From contig NZ_CP039650.1 of the NCBI RefSeq assembly GCF_004923315.1, positions 620,001-684,000 on the forward strand: a DNA stretch of 64,000 bases, given 5' to 3'. Under the pieces are notes generated by a model. That model was given only the letters and a program-made list of their open reading frames with translations, had not been told where the DNA came from and did no database searches. Positions within the stretch are counted from its first letter, which is position 1, and every line of letters begins with the position of its first letter. Shown piece by piece: positions 25,019-33,709 of the stretch. The stretch is from Azospirillum sp. TSA2s (GTDB lineage: Bacteria > Pseudomonadota > Alphaproteobacteria > Azospirillales > Azospirillaceae). The position numbers and the translations under genes are program-made.

Positions 25019-25648
25019 ATGACCGGCATGACTGAGCAAACCAAGCCGTCCGCCGTCATTTTCGACGTCGGGCAGGTGCTGATCGAATGGGACCCGCGGC
25101 ATCTCTACCGCGAGCTGTTCGACGGTTACGAAGACCTGATGGAGGATTTCCTCGACCGGGTCTGCACCCCCGCCTGGAACCTGGAGCAGGACCGCGGCCG
25201 TTCCTGGTCGGACGGGGTCGCCCTGCTGACCGAGGAGCATCCGGACTGCGCCGAACTGATCCGTGCCTATGACGACATGTGGGAACGCATGGTGCCCGGC
25301 CCGATTCCCGGCACCCCGGAAATCCTGGCGGAACTGAAGGCCCGCGGCGTTCCCGTCTATGCCATCACCAACTTCTCGGTCGACAAGTTCGAGCTGACGC
25401 GCAAGCGTTTCGACTTCCTGAACGGCTTCGACGGGATCATCGTTTCGGGTCAGGAACGACTGGTGAAGCCGGACCCGGCGATCTATCGGCTGCTGATGGA
25501 TCGTTACGGTCTCGAACCGAAGGACTGCTACTTTATCGACGACAATCCCGACAATGTCGAGACGGCGCGATCAGTGGGAATGTCGGCGCACCTGTTCCTG
25601 GGCGCCGAGGCGCTGCGGCGCGATCTGGAGGCGCTGGGGCTGCTTTGA
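25019..25648 (+). CDS. HAD superfamily hydrolase (HAD-IA, YihX-like)
   Basis: A 209-residue HAD hydrolase acting on small phosphorylated or halogenated substrates. The nucleophile Asp is in VIFDVGQVLIEW, motif II is AITNFS, the motif III Lys is in RLVKPDPAIY, and motif IV is CYFIDDNPDN. The second Asp of the usual DxD is Gly, as in YihX-like and some dehalogenase-type members, so the substrate is uncertain. The ATG at 25019 follows DsbA after 13 bases; a second Met at 25028 is an alternative. It ends at 25648, converging on the MT-A70 gene. Confidence 0.85.
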   Translation: MTGMTEQTKPSAVIFDVGQVLIEWDPRHLYRELFDGYEDLMEDFLDRVCTPAWNLEQDRGRSWSDGVALLTEEHPDCAELIRAYDDMWERMVPGPIPGTPEILAELKARGVPVYAITNFSVDKFELTRKRFDFLNGFDGIIVSGQERLVKPDPAIYRLLMDRYGLEPKDCYFIDDNPDNVETARSVGMSAHLFLGAEALRRDLEALGLL

Positions 25649-25669
25649 CGCAGCCCCCTACTCCGCCCC

Positions 25670-26338
25670 CTACTCCGCCGCAGCCTCGCGATCCGTCGCG
25701 GAATTGAACGCGTAGGTCTTCCAGGTCGGCTCATACCCGTCGTCGGCCTGATTGCCCCAGACCGACCAGTTGGGCCGGGCGCCGCGGGCGAACATCTCCA
25801 GATAGGGGCCGGGGCTGCAGGACTCGATCAGTTCATACTGCTCGTCGGGCTTGCGGCTGTGCTCGCGCTTGCGGCTTTCGATCAAGTTGACCTGGGTGCG
25901 GCCGGGCGGCAGCGTGCGGGCCTTCTTGCCGCGCACGCCGAACAGGATCAGTTCGGTGACGTTGCGGAAGTAGAAGCCCACCCCGCGCCCGTCCGACCCG
26001 CCGTCCTTACGCACCTTGTGCCAGATCAGGTTGGTCTTGTACTCGAACCCCCAGCTGCGCATCACCTGCAGCCCTTCCGGCAGCAGGGCGTTGGGGACCC
26101 AGAGATAGAGGTGCGCGGTCGGGGCGGCGATGTCGGCGACCGGCAGGGCGCAGATGTCCTCCACCGTCATGGTGCCGTAGCGCGACAGGCGGCGATGCTC
26201 CGGCGCCATCTTGCCGGTGCGGTTGACGAAGCGCCAGGGCGGGTCCGCCATCACGGTGGCGAAGCGTCGGTCACCGGCGAAGGCCACCAGATCCTGCGCC
26301 GGATCCGATGCCGTCGCCACCGTCTTGCTGTCGCCCAT
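25670..26338 (-). CDS. MT-A70 family N6-adenine methyltransferase
   Basis: A 222-residue MT-A70 protein that should methylate adenine N6 in DNA or RNA. The catalytic motif is MADPPW (D-P-P-W), followed by GTMTVEDICALPV, HLYLWVPN, and GRTQVNLIESRKREHSRKPDEQYELIE. There is no restriction enzyme gene nearby, so it looks like an orphan methyltransferase or one acting on RNA. The ATG at 26338 is preferred over 26392. Immediately upstream lies a spaced perfect inverted repeat (26392-26447), possibly the operator for this gene. Confidence 0.88.
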   Translation of the reverse strand: MGDSKTVATASDPAQDLVAFAGDRRFATVMADPPWRFVNRTGKMAPEHRRLSRYGTMTVEDICALPVADIAAPTAHLYLWVPNALLPEGLQVMRSWGFEYKTNLIWHKVRKDGGSDGRGVGFYFRNVTELILFGVRGKKARTLPPGRTQVNLIESRKREHSRKPDEQYELIESCSPGPYLEMFARGARPNWSVWGNQADDGYEPTWKTYAFNSATDREAAAE

Positions 26339-26391
26339 CGCTGCCTCGAAATCCTGAACAAATGCGGTACCGGGAGGGGTGCAAACTCGCA

Positions 26392-26447
26392 CCTTGTGAC
26401 AGCGCCGTCAATCGGGTCTGAACCGCCGCGCCGACGCTGTCACAAGG
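26392..26447. promoter_or_regulatory. spaced perfect inverted repeat upstream of the MT-A70 gene
   Basis: CCTTGTGACAGCG (26392-26404) and its exact complement CGCTGTCACAAGG (26435-26447) are separated by 30 bases. Each arm contains TGTGACA, like a Crp/Fnr half-site, and a Crp/Fnr gene ends 22 bases away. It could be a pair of operator half-sites spaced about four helical turns apart, or a hairpin with a 30-base loop. No T-run follows. Confidence 0.5.
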
Positions 26448-26469
26448 CGCCGGCCCGGCGGCCTGCCGG

Positions 26470-27177
26470 TCACTCCTCCTCGCCGGCCTCGGCCATGGCG
26501 CGCAGGGCGGCGCGTTCGGCGACGCTGACGGTCAGCCCCTGGGTTTCCACGCCCACGGGGCGCAGCTTGGCCAGCGCCCGCGACAGGGTTTCCGGCTGCA
26601 TGCCCAGGCGCCGCGCGATCAGCGCCTTGTCGAAGGGAAGCTGGAACTGCGCCGGCCCGTCGCCCGGCGGGCAGACGCGCATCAGGAAGGCGGCGACCCG
26701 CTGCGGCGCCGGCTGGACCTGGAGTTGCTCGATCTGCGTCACCAGATGGCGCAGGCGGACCGACAGGGAACCCAGCATGCCGAAGGCGATGCGGTCGTCC
26801 TCGCGCAGGCAGCGGGCGAAGCCGTCGGCGGTCAGGGTCAGGACGCGGGCGTCGGTCACCGCCTCGGCGCAGACCGGGAATTTGCCATCGGCGAACATGG
26901 CGGCCTCGGCGAAGCTTTCCGCCGGGCCGATGACATGGACCACCGCCTCCGTCCCGTCGCGGGTCAGGCGGTACAGCTTCACCCAGCCGTCGAGCAGGAC
27001 GAAGAAGCGGTCGGCCGGCTCGTCCTGCAGGAACAGGGTGGTGCCGCGCGACACCGGGCGCACGATGGCGACCCCGCCCAGCAGCGACACCGCCCGGTCG
27101 GTCAGCTTGGCGAACAGCGGGATCGCGCGCAGTGCGGCGGCGTCTTCCGCCGACAGATTGGAATGGTTGACGGTCAT
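26470..27177 (-). CDS. Crp/Fnr family transcriptional regulator
   Basis: A 235-residue regulator. The N-terminal cyclic-nucleotide-binding-type sensor fold (about 25-135) has LFLQDEPADRFFVLLDGWVKLYR and ESFAEAAMF. The C-terminal winged HTH (about 165-230) carries FDKALIARRLGMQPETLSRAL. The spaced Cys set of FNR is absent, so it is not an oxygen-sensing iron-sulfur FNR; the effector is unknown. Its ATG overlaps the stop of the upstream YgjV-like gene by ATGA, so the two are translationally coupled. The frame stays open to 28047, but that is a shadow. Confidence 0.9.
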   Translation of the reverse strand: MTVNHSNLSAEDAAALRAIPLFAKLTDRAVSLLGGVAIVRPVSRGTTLFLQDEPADRFFVLLDGWVKLYRLTRDGTEAVVHVIGPAESFAEAAMFADGKFPVCAEAVTDARVLTLTADGFARCLREDDRIAFGMLGSLSVRLRHLVTQIEQLQVQPAPQRVAAFLMRVCPPGDGPAQFQLPFDKALIARRLGMQPETLSRALAKLRPVGVETQGLTVSVAERAALRAMAEAGEEE

Positions 27178-27806
27178 GAAAGCTTCGCCTCCCCGGCCGC
27201 CGGCGGCATTGCTGCTGCAGCCGGCGGCATTGGTGTTGGTGAGGACGGCGTCAGCCCGGTGCCGCGCAGCAGCATCCAGGCATTGACGGCGATTCCGGTC
27301 ACGTCCGAGATCATTGCCGGCACCGACCCCACAAGACTGTTGTGCACGAACCAACAGGGCAAAGCCACCAACATGATGCCGCGGAAGGGTGTAACCCGCG
27401 TCTGGTAGCGGGCAAGGCTGATCGCCGCCATCCCGGCTGCCGCGAAGACGGACGGCAGGCCGGTCCAGGTGACGGCCATCACCGCGGCGATCACCGGAAG
27501 GATTGCCAGATAGACGATTCGGAAGGCGGGCCGTGCGCCGATCGCCAGCGCGGCCACCACCTGCAGCGCCGCAAGCCCGTTCAGCGCCGACGCTGTCGGA
27601 GCGCCCATCATGGCGTAATGCACGGCGAAGCACAGGCAGGGCACCAGCTGCACCAGCAGCATGCCGGCCCGGCTGCGGAAGAATGGCCAGAGCATGCCGC
27701 CGACGGTGCCGCAGAAACCGATCAGCTGCGCCGTGGACCATCCACCGCCCGCCACCCCGCCCCCACCGGTCAGGACGGCAACCAAGTCGGTCAGCACCTC
27801 GCTCAT
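27174..27806 (-). CDS. YgjV-like inner membrane protein
   Basis: A 210-residue membrane protein with about five or six hydrophobic segments, for example LIGFCGTVGGMLWPFF, LLVQLVPCLCFAVHYAMMGA, LAALQVVAALAIG, LAILPVIAAVMAVTWTG and IMLVALPCWFVHNSLVGSVP. The pattern matches the YgjV family of unknown function. A Pro/Ala-rich tail follows. Coupled by ATGA overlap to the Crp/Fnr gene, so the two likely act together. The start at 27806 is chosen over 27839. Confidence 0.75.
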   Translation of the reverse strand: MSEVLTDLVAVLTGGGGVAGGGWSTAQLIGFCGTVGGMLWPFFRSRAGMLLVQLVPCLCFAVHYAMMGAPTASALNGLAALQVVAALAIGARPAFRIVYLAILPVIAAVMAVTWTGLPSVFAAAGMAAISLARYQTRVTPFRGIMLVALPCWFVHNSLVGSVPAMISDVTGIAVNAWMLLRGTGLTPSSPTPMPPAAAAMPPAAGEAKLS

Positions 27807-28007
27807 GCCGGATCGGACCTTTGGCAGCAAGGGGGGCAACAGAAGGGAGACGTGGCGCCGGCCGCCCCGGAGGGCGGCGCAGAGGAACAGGCGTCACGAA
27901 GTAGGCAGGAACGAAGGAAAGAGCGGAAGACACACGCAAAGAACAGCCGGGCCGAACAGCGCCACGGCCGGATCGCTCACGAGCCAGGACCGCAAAAATA
28001 GCAGAAC

Positions 28008-28053
28008 AAAAGACAGGAACGCACGGCGCGCCCCCGAAGGGAGGCACCGTGCG
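28008..28053 (-). terminator. Rho-independent terminator on the minus strand
   Basis: Read on the minus strand, CGCACGG pairs with CCGTGCG (28020-28026 and 28047-28053) with an inner paired region around a TTCG loop, followed by TTCCTGTCTTTT. It lies about 150 bases after the cold-shock gene, which thus has a long 3' UTR. The rest of the 27807-28199 gap holds no gene I can see, but a small RNA processed from this UTR is possible. Confidence 0.65.
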
Positions 28054-28199
28054 CTGAAAGTCCGGATTTCCACCGGGAGGCCCGGAGCCGGTACGGCTCA
28101 GGACCTCAAGAGGCTATTCAGCCAAGCGGAGCCGGCCGGTTTGGCGTGCGTCCGGAGAGGACGAACGCCGCGCGGCCGAGGCCCGGAAGTCCCGGAGCC

Positions 28200-28760
28200 T
28201 TACAGGTACTCGACCTTGCCCGCTTCCGGACCCTTCTGGCCCTGGCGAACGGTGACGCGCACCTGATCGCCTTCCTGAAGGGTCTGCATGCCCGAACGGC
28301 GCAGCACGTTGACGTGGACGAAGACGTCCTTGCCACCGGTGCTGGGCGTGATGAAGCCAAAGCCCTTGTCGGCATTGAACCACTTCACGGTGCCGTCGAC
28401 TTCTTCGCCACCGGCGCCGCCGGCATCGTAGCCGCCGCGGTCGAAGCCGCCACGGTCGAAGCCGCCGGTCCGCGGACGGGCCGAACGCTGAGCGGTCGAC
28501 GCATCGACCGTGTGGATGGAGGCCACCTGCGGACCCTTCGGCCCACGGGCCAGGTCACAGGTGATGGTGGTGCCTTCGTCCAGCGCGTCATAGCCTGCGG
28601 CCTGAACCGCAGAGACGTGCAGGAAGGCATCGGGCGAACCGTCCTCAGGCGACACGAAGCCGAACCCCTTGGTGGGGTTGAACCACTTCACGGTGGCGGT
28701 GACGTTGGACTTGGTGATCTCGGGAGCGCGGAAGCCCTGGCGGGGCGGGCGGTCGAACAT
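28200..28760 (-). CDS. double cold-shock domain protein
   Basis: A 186-residue nucleic acid-binding protein with two cold-shock domains. CSD1 (about 17-85) has KWFNPTKGFGFVSPEDG and AFLHVSAVQAAG; CSD2 (about 120-186) has KWFNADKGFGFITPSTGG and VFVHVNVLRRSG. RNP1 (KGFGF) and RNP2 are intact in both. The linker (about 95-118) is an RGG-like tract with FDRGG repeated. Two-domain Csp proteins are typical of alphaproteobacteria and act as RNA chaperones. It has a long 5' gap to the preceding gene and a long 3' UTR ending at a terminator. Confidence 0.92.
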   Translation of the reverse strand: MFDRPPRQGFRAPEITKSNVTATVKWFNPTKGFGFVSPEDGSPDAFLHVSAVQAAGYDALDEGTTITCDLARGPKGPQVASIHTVDASTAQRSARPRTGGFDRGGFDRGGYDAGGAGGEEVDGTVKWFNADKGFGFITPSTGGKDVFVHVNVLRRSGMQTLQEGDQVRVTVRQGQKGPEAGKVEYL

Positions 28761-29024
28761 GTGTCTTCAAGCTCATAGAGTGTGCCGAATGTCTTTTGTC
28801 ACAGGGATCGGGTCCCAGGTCAAGCCTTCCAAAGGAAAGATGGCCGAATCGCCGTTAATTGCCCCACCCCTGGCTCACGCTTGACACGCGCGCCCTCCCC
28901 CTTGGGGCCTCGGATGGACGGAAACGGCACTGAAGTGCCGCACCGCCACCCCTTTTCGGCACCCCCTGCTTCCCGGTTCCGCCGCGACTCGGCAATCTTT
29001 TGCACGCGAACCGTGCGTCACGGA

Positions 29025-30131
29025 TCAGGCCGCCGACTGGTTCAAGGTCGGATAGTCGGTGTAGCCGTGGCTGTCGCCGCCATAGAAGGTCTTCTGGTCC
29101 GGCTCGGCCAGCGGGGCGTCGATGCGCAGCCGTTCCACCAAGTCCGGGTTGGCGATGAAGGGCCGGCCGAAGGCGATCATGTCGGCATGGCCGCTGGCCG
29201 TCGCCTGGATCGCCATGGCGCGGTCATAGACGTTGTTGGCCATGTAGCGGCCCTTGTAGAGCCCGCGCAGCTCGGCGAGATCGCCGCCGAATCCGGGATG
29301 CGGGCCGCGGGTCACCCCCTCGATCATGTGAAGGTAGGCAAGGCCGTAGTCGTTCAGGCGGCGGATCACCGGGCTGAAGGTGCCGACCGGGTCGCTTTCC
29401 TGGGCGTCGTTGGCCGGGCTCAGCGGCGACAGGCGGATGCCGACGCGGTCGGCACCGGCCTCCGCCACCACGGCGTCCAGCACCTCGAACAGGAAGCGGG
29501 CGCGATTCTCCACCGAGCCGCCATAGGCGTCGGTGCGCCTGTTGGTGCCGTCGCGCAGGAACTGGTCGATCAGATAGCCGTTGGCGGCATGCACCTCCAC
29601 CATGTCGAACCCGGCGGCCAGCGCGTTGCGGGTGGCGCGGCGGTAATCCTCGACGATGCCCGGCAACTCGGACAGTTCCAGCGCGCGCGGGGCCGGTATG
29701 TCCTTGAAGCCGTCGACGGTGAAGGCCTTCATCTCCGGCTTGACCGCGGAGGGCGCCACCGGCAGGGCGCCTCCCGGCTGCAGGTCGGGGTGGGAGATGC
29801 GGCCGACATGCCAGAGCTGCAGGCACATGTGCCCGCCCTTCGCATGGACCGCGTCGGTCACCAGCTTCCAGCCCGCCACCTGTTCGGCGCTGTGGATGCC
29901 GGGGGTATAGGCATAGCCCTTGCCCTGCGGCGAGATCTGCGTCGCCTCGGCGATGATCAGGCCGGCGCTGGCGCGCTGGGCGTAATATTCGGCGTTCATC
30001 GCGGTCGGCACGCCGGTGGCGTTGTCGGTGCGGCTGCGGGTCAGCGGCGCCATGGCGATGCGGTTGGGCAGGGTGTAGCGCCCGATCGTCACCGGCTGGA
30101 ACAGGGGGGCCGCGTCCTGGCTGTCCGTCAT
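29025..30131 (-). CDS. Old Yellow Enzyme family alkene reductase
   Basis: A 368-residue FMN-dependent TIM barrel that reduces activated C=C bonds or nitro groups with NAD(P)H (NemA/XenA type). Typical segments are LPNRIAMAPLTRSRTD, QLWHVGRISHP, VEVHAANGYLIDQFLRDGTNRRTDAYGGS, and DMIAFGRPFIANPDL. The ATG at 30131 is preceded by a long in-frame run that is a shadow. No neighbouring regulator such as NemR is seen. The gap 28761-29024 to the cold-shock gene shows nothing I can name beyond the probable cold-shock promoter region. Confidence 0.92.
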   Translation of the reverse strand: MTDSQDAAPLFQPVTIGRYTLPNRIAMAPLTRSRTDNATGVPTAMNAEYYAQRASAGLIIAEATQISPQGKGYAYTPGIHSAEQVAGWKLVTDAVHAKGGHMCLQLWHVGRISHPDLQPGGALPVAPSAVKPEMKAFTVDGFKDIPAPRALELSELPGIVEDYRRATRNALAAGFDMVEVHAANGYLIDQFLRDGTNRRTDAYGGSVENRARFLFEVLDAVVAEAGADRVGIRLSPLSPANDAQESDPVGTFSPVIRRLNDYGLAYLHMIEGVTRGPHPGFGGDLAELRGLYKGRYMANNVYDRAMAIQATASGHADMIAFGRPFIANPDLVERLRIDAPLAEPDQKTFYGGDSHGYTDYPTLNQSAA

Positions 30132-30345
30132 GTCCGATCCATTCTGTATGATTGAAGACTGGCTGCTGGTTGGAAACTGGACAGGAAAGTGTGGCCCGGC
30201 CGGCGCCAGCGGCAAGGTGCCGCGTCGCCGCAGCGGCGGAACGGGCAGCATGGCTGCCATACCGTGACCCGCACGGCGGAGGGACCTTTCGGCCCGCCCG
30301 GCGGTTATTTCCGACAGTTTCGCCTGCCAGGGAGTGGGATCGCCG

Positions 30346-31110
30346 ATGCAACAGCGCTGGCCCGACCGATTGTGGATCGTCCGCCATGGCGAGAGCGCCG
30401 GGAACGTCGCGCGCGACGCCGCCCACGCCGCCGGGCATGTCCGCATCGCCATCGACGAACGTGACGTCGACGTGCCGCTCAGCCCGCTGGGCGAGCGGCA
30501 GTCGGATGCGCTCGGCCGCTGGTTCGCCGCCATGCCGGCGGTGGAGCGTCCGGACGTGGTGCTGACCTCGCCCTACCGGCGGGCGCTGCGCACGGCGGAA
30601 CGGCTGCACCAGTCGGGCGGGCTGCCGATCGACCCGGCCGATTTCGTCATCGACGAGCGGCTGCGCGAGAAGGAGTTCGGCGTGCTCGACCGGCTGACCA
30701 CCGCCGGCATCCGCCAGGAATTCCCGGAACAGGCCGAATTCCGCCGCATGCTCGGCAAGTTCTATCACCGTCCGCCGGGGGGCGAGAGCTGGTGCGACGT
30801 GATCCTGCGGCTGCGCAGCGCGCTCGACACCGTCAGCCTGCATCACGGCGGCCGGCGGGTGCTGATCGTCGGTCATCAGGTGGTGGTGCTGTGCCTGCGC
30901 TATCTGCTGGAAAACATGACGGAGGAGGAAATCCTGGCCGTCGATGCGGCTGGCGACGTCGCCAACTGCTCCGTCACCGAATACCGCTTCGATGCCCAGG
31001 CCGGGCCACGCGGCGGACTGCAGTTGCACCGCTACAACTTCGTCGCTCCGCTGGAGGCGGCCGGCGCCCCGGTCACCGCCGAGCCGGATGCCGCCGTTGC
31101 CGCCCGTTAA
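30346..31110 (+). CDS. histidine phosphatase family protein
   Basis: A 254-residue phosphoglycerate-mutase-type phosphatase. The phospho-histidine motif is LWIVRHGES, the second Arg is in LTSPYRRALRTAERL, Glu in REKEFG and the second His in RRVLIVGHQVVVLCL. This resembles the cofactor-dependent phosphoglycerate mutase/GpmB group, but the physiological substrate is unknown. The ATG at 30346 is chosen; GTG at 30334 is in frame. The gap to the divergent Old Yellow Enzyme gene is 214 bases. The NAD(P)HX dehydratase gene starts about 25 bases after the stop. Confidence 0.88.
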   Translation: MQQRWPDRLWIVRHGESAGNVARDAAHAAGHVRIAIDERDVDVPLSPLGERQSDALGRWFAAMPAVERPDVVLTSPYRRALRTAERLHQSGGLPIDPADFVIDERLREKEFGVLDRLTTAGIRQEFPEQAEFRRMLGKFYHRPPGGESWCDVILRLRSALDTVSLHHGGRRVLIVGHQVVVLCLRYLLENMTEEEILAVDAAGDVANCSVTEYRFDAQAGPRGGLQLHRYNFVAPLEAAGAPVTAEPDAAVAAR

Positions 31111-31135
31111 ATCACCGCCCGCCGAGGAGAGCCGA

Positions 31136-32047
31136 TTGGACGCCGAGATCCCCGTCACCGCTGAACTTCTGCGTGGCATGCCCCTGCCCCAGCCGGATGG
31201 CGACGGCGACAAGGAAACCCGCGGAAGGGCGCTGGTGGTGGCCGGCAGCGTGCCGGTGCCGGGCGGCGCCCTGCTGGCCGGGATCGGCGTGCTGCGGGCG
31301 GGTGCCGGCAAGCTGCAGATTGCCACCGTGGCCAGCGTCGCCCCCCATCTGGGCCTCGTCCTGCCCGAGGCCCTGGTCGCCGGCCTGCGTGAGACGCCGG
31401 AGGGCGGAATCGCCGCCGAGTCGGCCCAGACGCTGGCCGAGCGCGCCTCGCGTTGCGATACGGTGCTGATCGGCCCCGGCATGATGGACGAGCCGGCAAC
31501 CGCGGCCTTGACCGCCGACCTGCTGAGGCGGCTGGATTCGAGTGGGGACGGCCCTCGCTTTGTTTTGGATGCCGGGGCGCTGGCCGGGCTGGGGCAGGAC
31601 CCGGCGCCGCTGCACCGGCATGAAGGCCGCGTGGTCATCACTCCCCATTCCGGCGAAATGGCCGGACTGCTGGGCTGCCCGCGCGAGCAGGTGAACGCCG
31701 ACCCGCTCGGCAGTGCCAGGCAGGCGGCGGCCCGGCTGAAGGCGGTGGTGGCGCTGAAAGGGGGCTGCACCCGCATCGTCGCACCGGACGGCCGCAGTTG
31801 GGCCTATCGCGAGGGCACGGTCGGGCTGGCGACCTCCGGTTCGGGCGACACGCTTGCCGGGATCGTCACCGGCCTGCTGGCCCGCGGCGCCAGTCCGGAA
31901 CAGGCCGCCATCTGGGGGGTCTACCTGCATGGCGAGGCCGGCAACCGGCTGAGCCGCCGCATCGGCCCGCTGGGATTCCTCGCCCGCGAACTGCTGGCGG
32001 AAATCCCGGCGGTGATGGCGTCGCTGGCGGAGGGGACGGGCGGCTGA
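31136..32047 (+). CDS. nnrD: ADP/ATP-dependent NAD(P)H-hydrate dehydratase
   Basis: Converts damaged NAD(P)HX back to NAD(P)H using ADP or ATP. The 303-residue protein has the carbohydrate-kinase-like fold: GRALVVAGSVPVPGGALLAG at the N-terminus, LIGPGM, VITPHSGEMAGLLG, ALKGGCTRI, and the catalytic loop GLATSGSGDTLAG. No ATG fits; the TTG at 31136 has GAGGAGA 5 bases upstream and gives the proper N-terminus. The epimerase domain (NnrE), often fused, is not here. It probably shares a transcript with the upstream histidine phosphatase. Confidence 0.88.
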   Translation: MDAEIPVTAELLRGMPLPQPDGDGDKETRGRALVVAGSVPVPGGALLAGIGVLRAGAGKLQIATVASVAPHLGLVLPEALVAGLRETPEGGIAAESAQTLAERASRCDTVLIGPGMMDEPATAALTADLLRRLDSSGDGPRFVLDAGALAGLGQDPAPLHRHEGRVVITPHSGEMAGLLGCPREQVNADPLGSARQAAARLKAVVALKGGCTRIVAPDGRSWAYREGTVGLATSGSGDTLAGIVTGLLARGASPEQAAIWGVYLHGEAGNRLSRRIGPLGFLARELLAEIPAVMASLAEGTGG

Positions 32048-32050
32048 GCC

Positions 32051-32800
32051 TCACTGCGCCGGAACGCTTGCCGGGGCGGGGGCCGGCGGCAGGGCCGGAG
32101 CGGCGGGCGGAGTCGCGCTGCGGCGCGGCTGGGCCGCGACCACGTCGGGCGACAGGACGGCATCGCGGTCGCGGCAGCGGTCGACCACCTTCTGGCCGCA
32201 GGCGACGAAGCCGAGGTCCTTGTTCAGGCAGACCCGCACCTCCGCCACATCGCGACGGGAACAGATGACCGCCACTCCCTCCGCCGTCAGGCCGGGATTG
32301 GACTCCAGAAACAGGCGCTCCACCTGCGTCGCCGGCACGGTCGGGCCGGGAACCTTGAGCTGCTCCGGGATCGCCACCTTGGACGCCGCGGCGCGCAGCT
32401 TGGCGAAATAGTCGGTGGCGTTCAGACCGGAGCAGGTCCCGTGCTTGCGCCATTCATGCATCATCAGCCCGACGCTGGGCATCACCGGCATGGTCTGGTC
32501 CACCACCGCCTTGGGCAGGTTGCGGTCGCGGGTGCAGGTGGCGGGATAGCTGCCGTCATTGTATTGCGGCCACAGGCCATGGACGACGAAACCGTATTTG
32601 CGGTCGCCGCACTGGTCGGGATCGGGGCCGTTCTTGTCGCGGGCGCAATAGGTCGGCGTCCAGGACAGCGACAGCAGGTAATAGTCGAAGTTGCCCGGCT
32701 CCGCCCGCCTCTGCGCCCAGGAGGGGCTTGCGACGAACAGTCCGGCAACCATGACGGACAGAATGGCGGCGACGGCGCTTCTCATGACGGTCTTCCCCAT
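32051..32800 (-). CDS. ribonuclease T2 family protein (secreted)
   Basis: RNase T2 enzymes cut single-stranded RNA through 2',3'-cyclic phosphate. The 249-residue protein has a signal peptide ending near SWAQRR, CAS1 VHGLWPQY, and CAS2 HEWRKHGTC, with both catalytic His and the Glu. Six or more Cys suggest a periplasmic or secreted disulfide protein. The C-terminus is a Pro/Ala-rich tail after about residue 215. The ATG at 32800 is chosen over the in-frame start at 32869. It converges with the nnrD stop (3 bases apart) and is divergent from aat. Confidence 0.9.
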   Translation of the reverse strand: MGKTVMRSAVAAILSVMVAGLFVASPSWAQRRAEPGNFDYYLLSLSWTPTYCARDKNGPDPDQCGDRKYGFVVHGLWPQYNDGSYPATCTRDRNLPKAVVDQTMPVMPSVGLMMHEWRKHGTCSGLNATDYFAKLRAAASKVAIPEQLKVPGPTVPATQVERLFLESNPGLTAEGVAVICSRRDVAEVRVCLNKDLGFVACGQKVVDRCRDRDAVLSPDVVAAQPRRSATPPAAPALPPAPAPASVPAQ

Positions 32801-32930
32801 GGATGTGCTTCCCTGCGTTGCATACCATGGAAGGAGATTGCTGTCGCGGGGTCTCGACACCAGTATCACTCAGCCAAACTCCGGCCGAACGTTTGCGCGT
32901 TCCGCCCCATCAGCGGGTATAGTGACCGGC

Positions 32931-33584
32931 ATGTTCACCCTGTCCGCACCGATCCTGCTTCGCGCCTACGCCGCCGGCATCTTCCCGATGGCCGAAAGCG
33001 CCGAATCGCGGGAGCTTCACTGGTTCGACCCGGAACTCCGCGGCATCCTGCCGCTGGACGGTTTCCACGTGCCGCGCAGCCTGCGCAAGACGCTGCGGCG
33101 CTGCCCGTTCGAGCTGCGCTTCGACAGCGCCTTCCGCGCGGTGATCGAGGGCTGCGCCGAATCGACGGAGGACCGACCGAAGACCTGGATCAACGACGAC
33201 ATCGTCCGCCTCTACGGCGACCTGTTCGATTCCGGCTTCGCCCACAGCGTGGAATGCTGGCGCGACGGCCGGTTGGTCGGCGGCCTGTACGGGGTGTCGA
33301 TCGGCGGCGCCTATTTCGGCGAGAGCATGTTCAGCCGCGAGACCGGGGCCAGCAAGGTGGCGCTGGTCCATCTGGTCGCCCGGCTGCGCGCCGCCGGCTT
33401 CGCCCTGCTCGACACCCAGTTCGTGACGGAGCATCTGAGCCGCTTCGGCGCCGTCGAGATCCCGCGCACCGAGTACCGCCGCCGCCTCGCCGCAGCGATG
33501 GAGCGCAAGACCGATTTCGGCGGCGTCGACCAACAGGCGGCCCTGGCAGACCTGCTGGAGTCGACCGCCACTCAACACCCCTGA
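32931..33584 (+). CDS. aat: leucyl/phenylalanyl-tRNA-protein transferase
   Basis: Aat transfers Leu or Phe from tRNA to N-terminal Lys or Arg of target proteins, marking them for ClpS/ClpAP. The 217-residue protein has the family motifs GIFPMAES, WFDPELRGILPLDGFHVPRSLRK, and GGLYGVSIGGAYFGESMFSRETGASKVAL. The length is usual. The ATG at 32931 is chosen as it begins the conserved N-terminus. It is divergent from the RNase T2 gene, with a 130-base gap that holds both promoters. Confidence 0.93.
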   Translation: MFTLSAPILLRAYAAGIFPMAESAESRELHWFDPELRGILPLDGFHVPRSLRKTLRRCPFELRFDSAFRAVIEGCAESTEDRPKTWINDDIVRLYGDLFDSGFAHSVECWRDGRLVGGLYGVSIGGAYFGESMFSRETGASKVALVHLVARLRAAGFALLDTQFVTEHLSRFGAVEIPRTEYRRRLAAAMERKTDFGGVDQQAALADLLESTATQHP

Positions 33585-33709
33585 CCTGCCACCGGGGGTT
33601 ATGCCGGAAGCGTCACCCGCAGCCCCGCCCCTACCACGCCCGACCCGTTGTGCATTGCAGCGGGGACGGCCATCCTCCGGTCATCCATCGCTATGGCCGG
33701 AAGGCGCCC

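Noticed and set aside
27178..28047. In-frame extension of the Crp/Fnr gene to 28047
   Set aside because: The extra part overlaps the YgjV-like membrane protein in another frame, and the ATG at 27177 has an ATGA overlap with that gene's stop.
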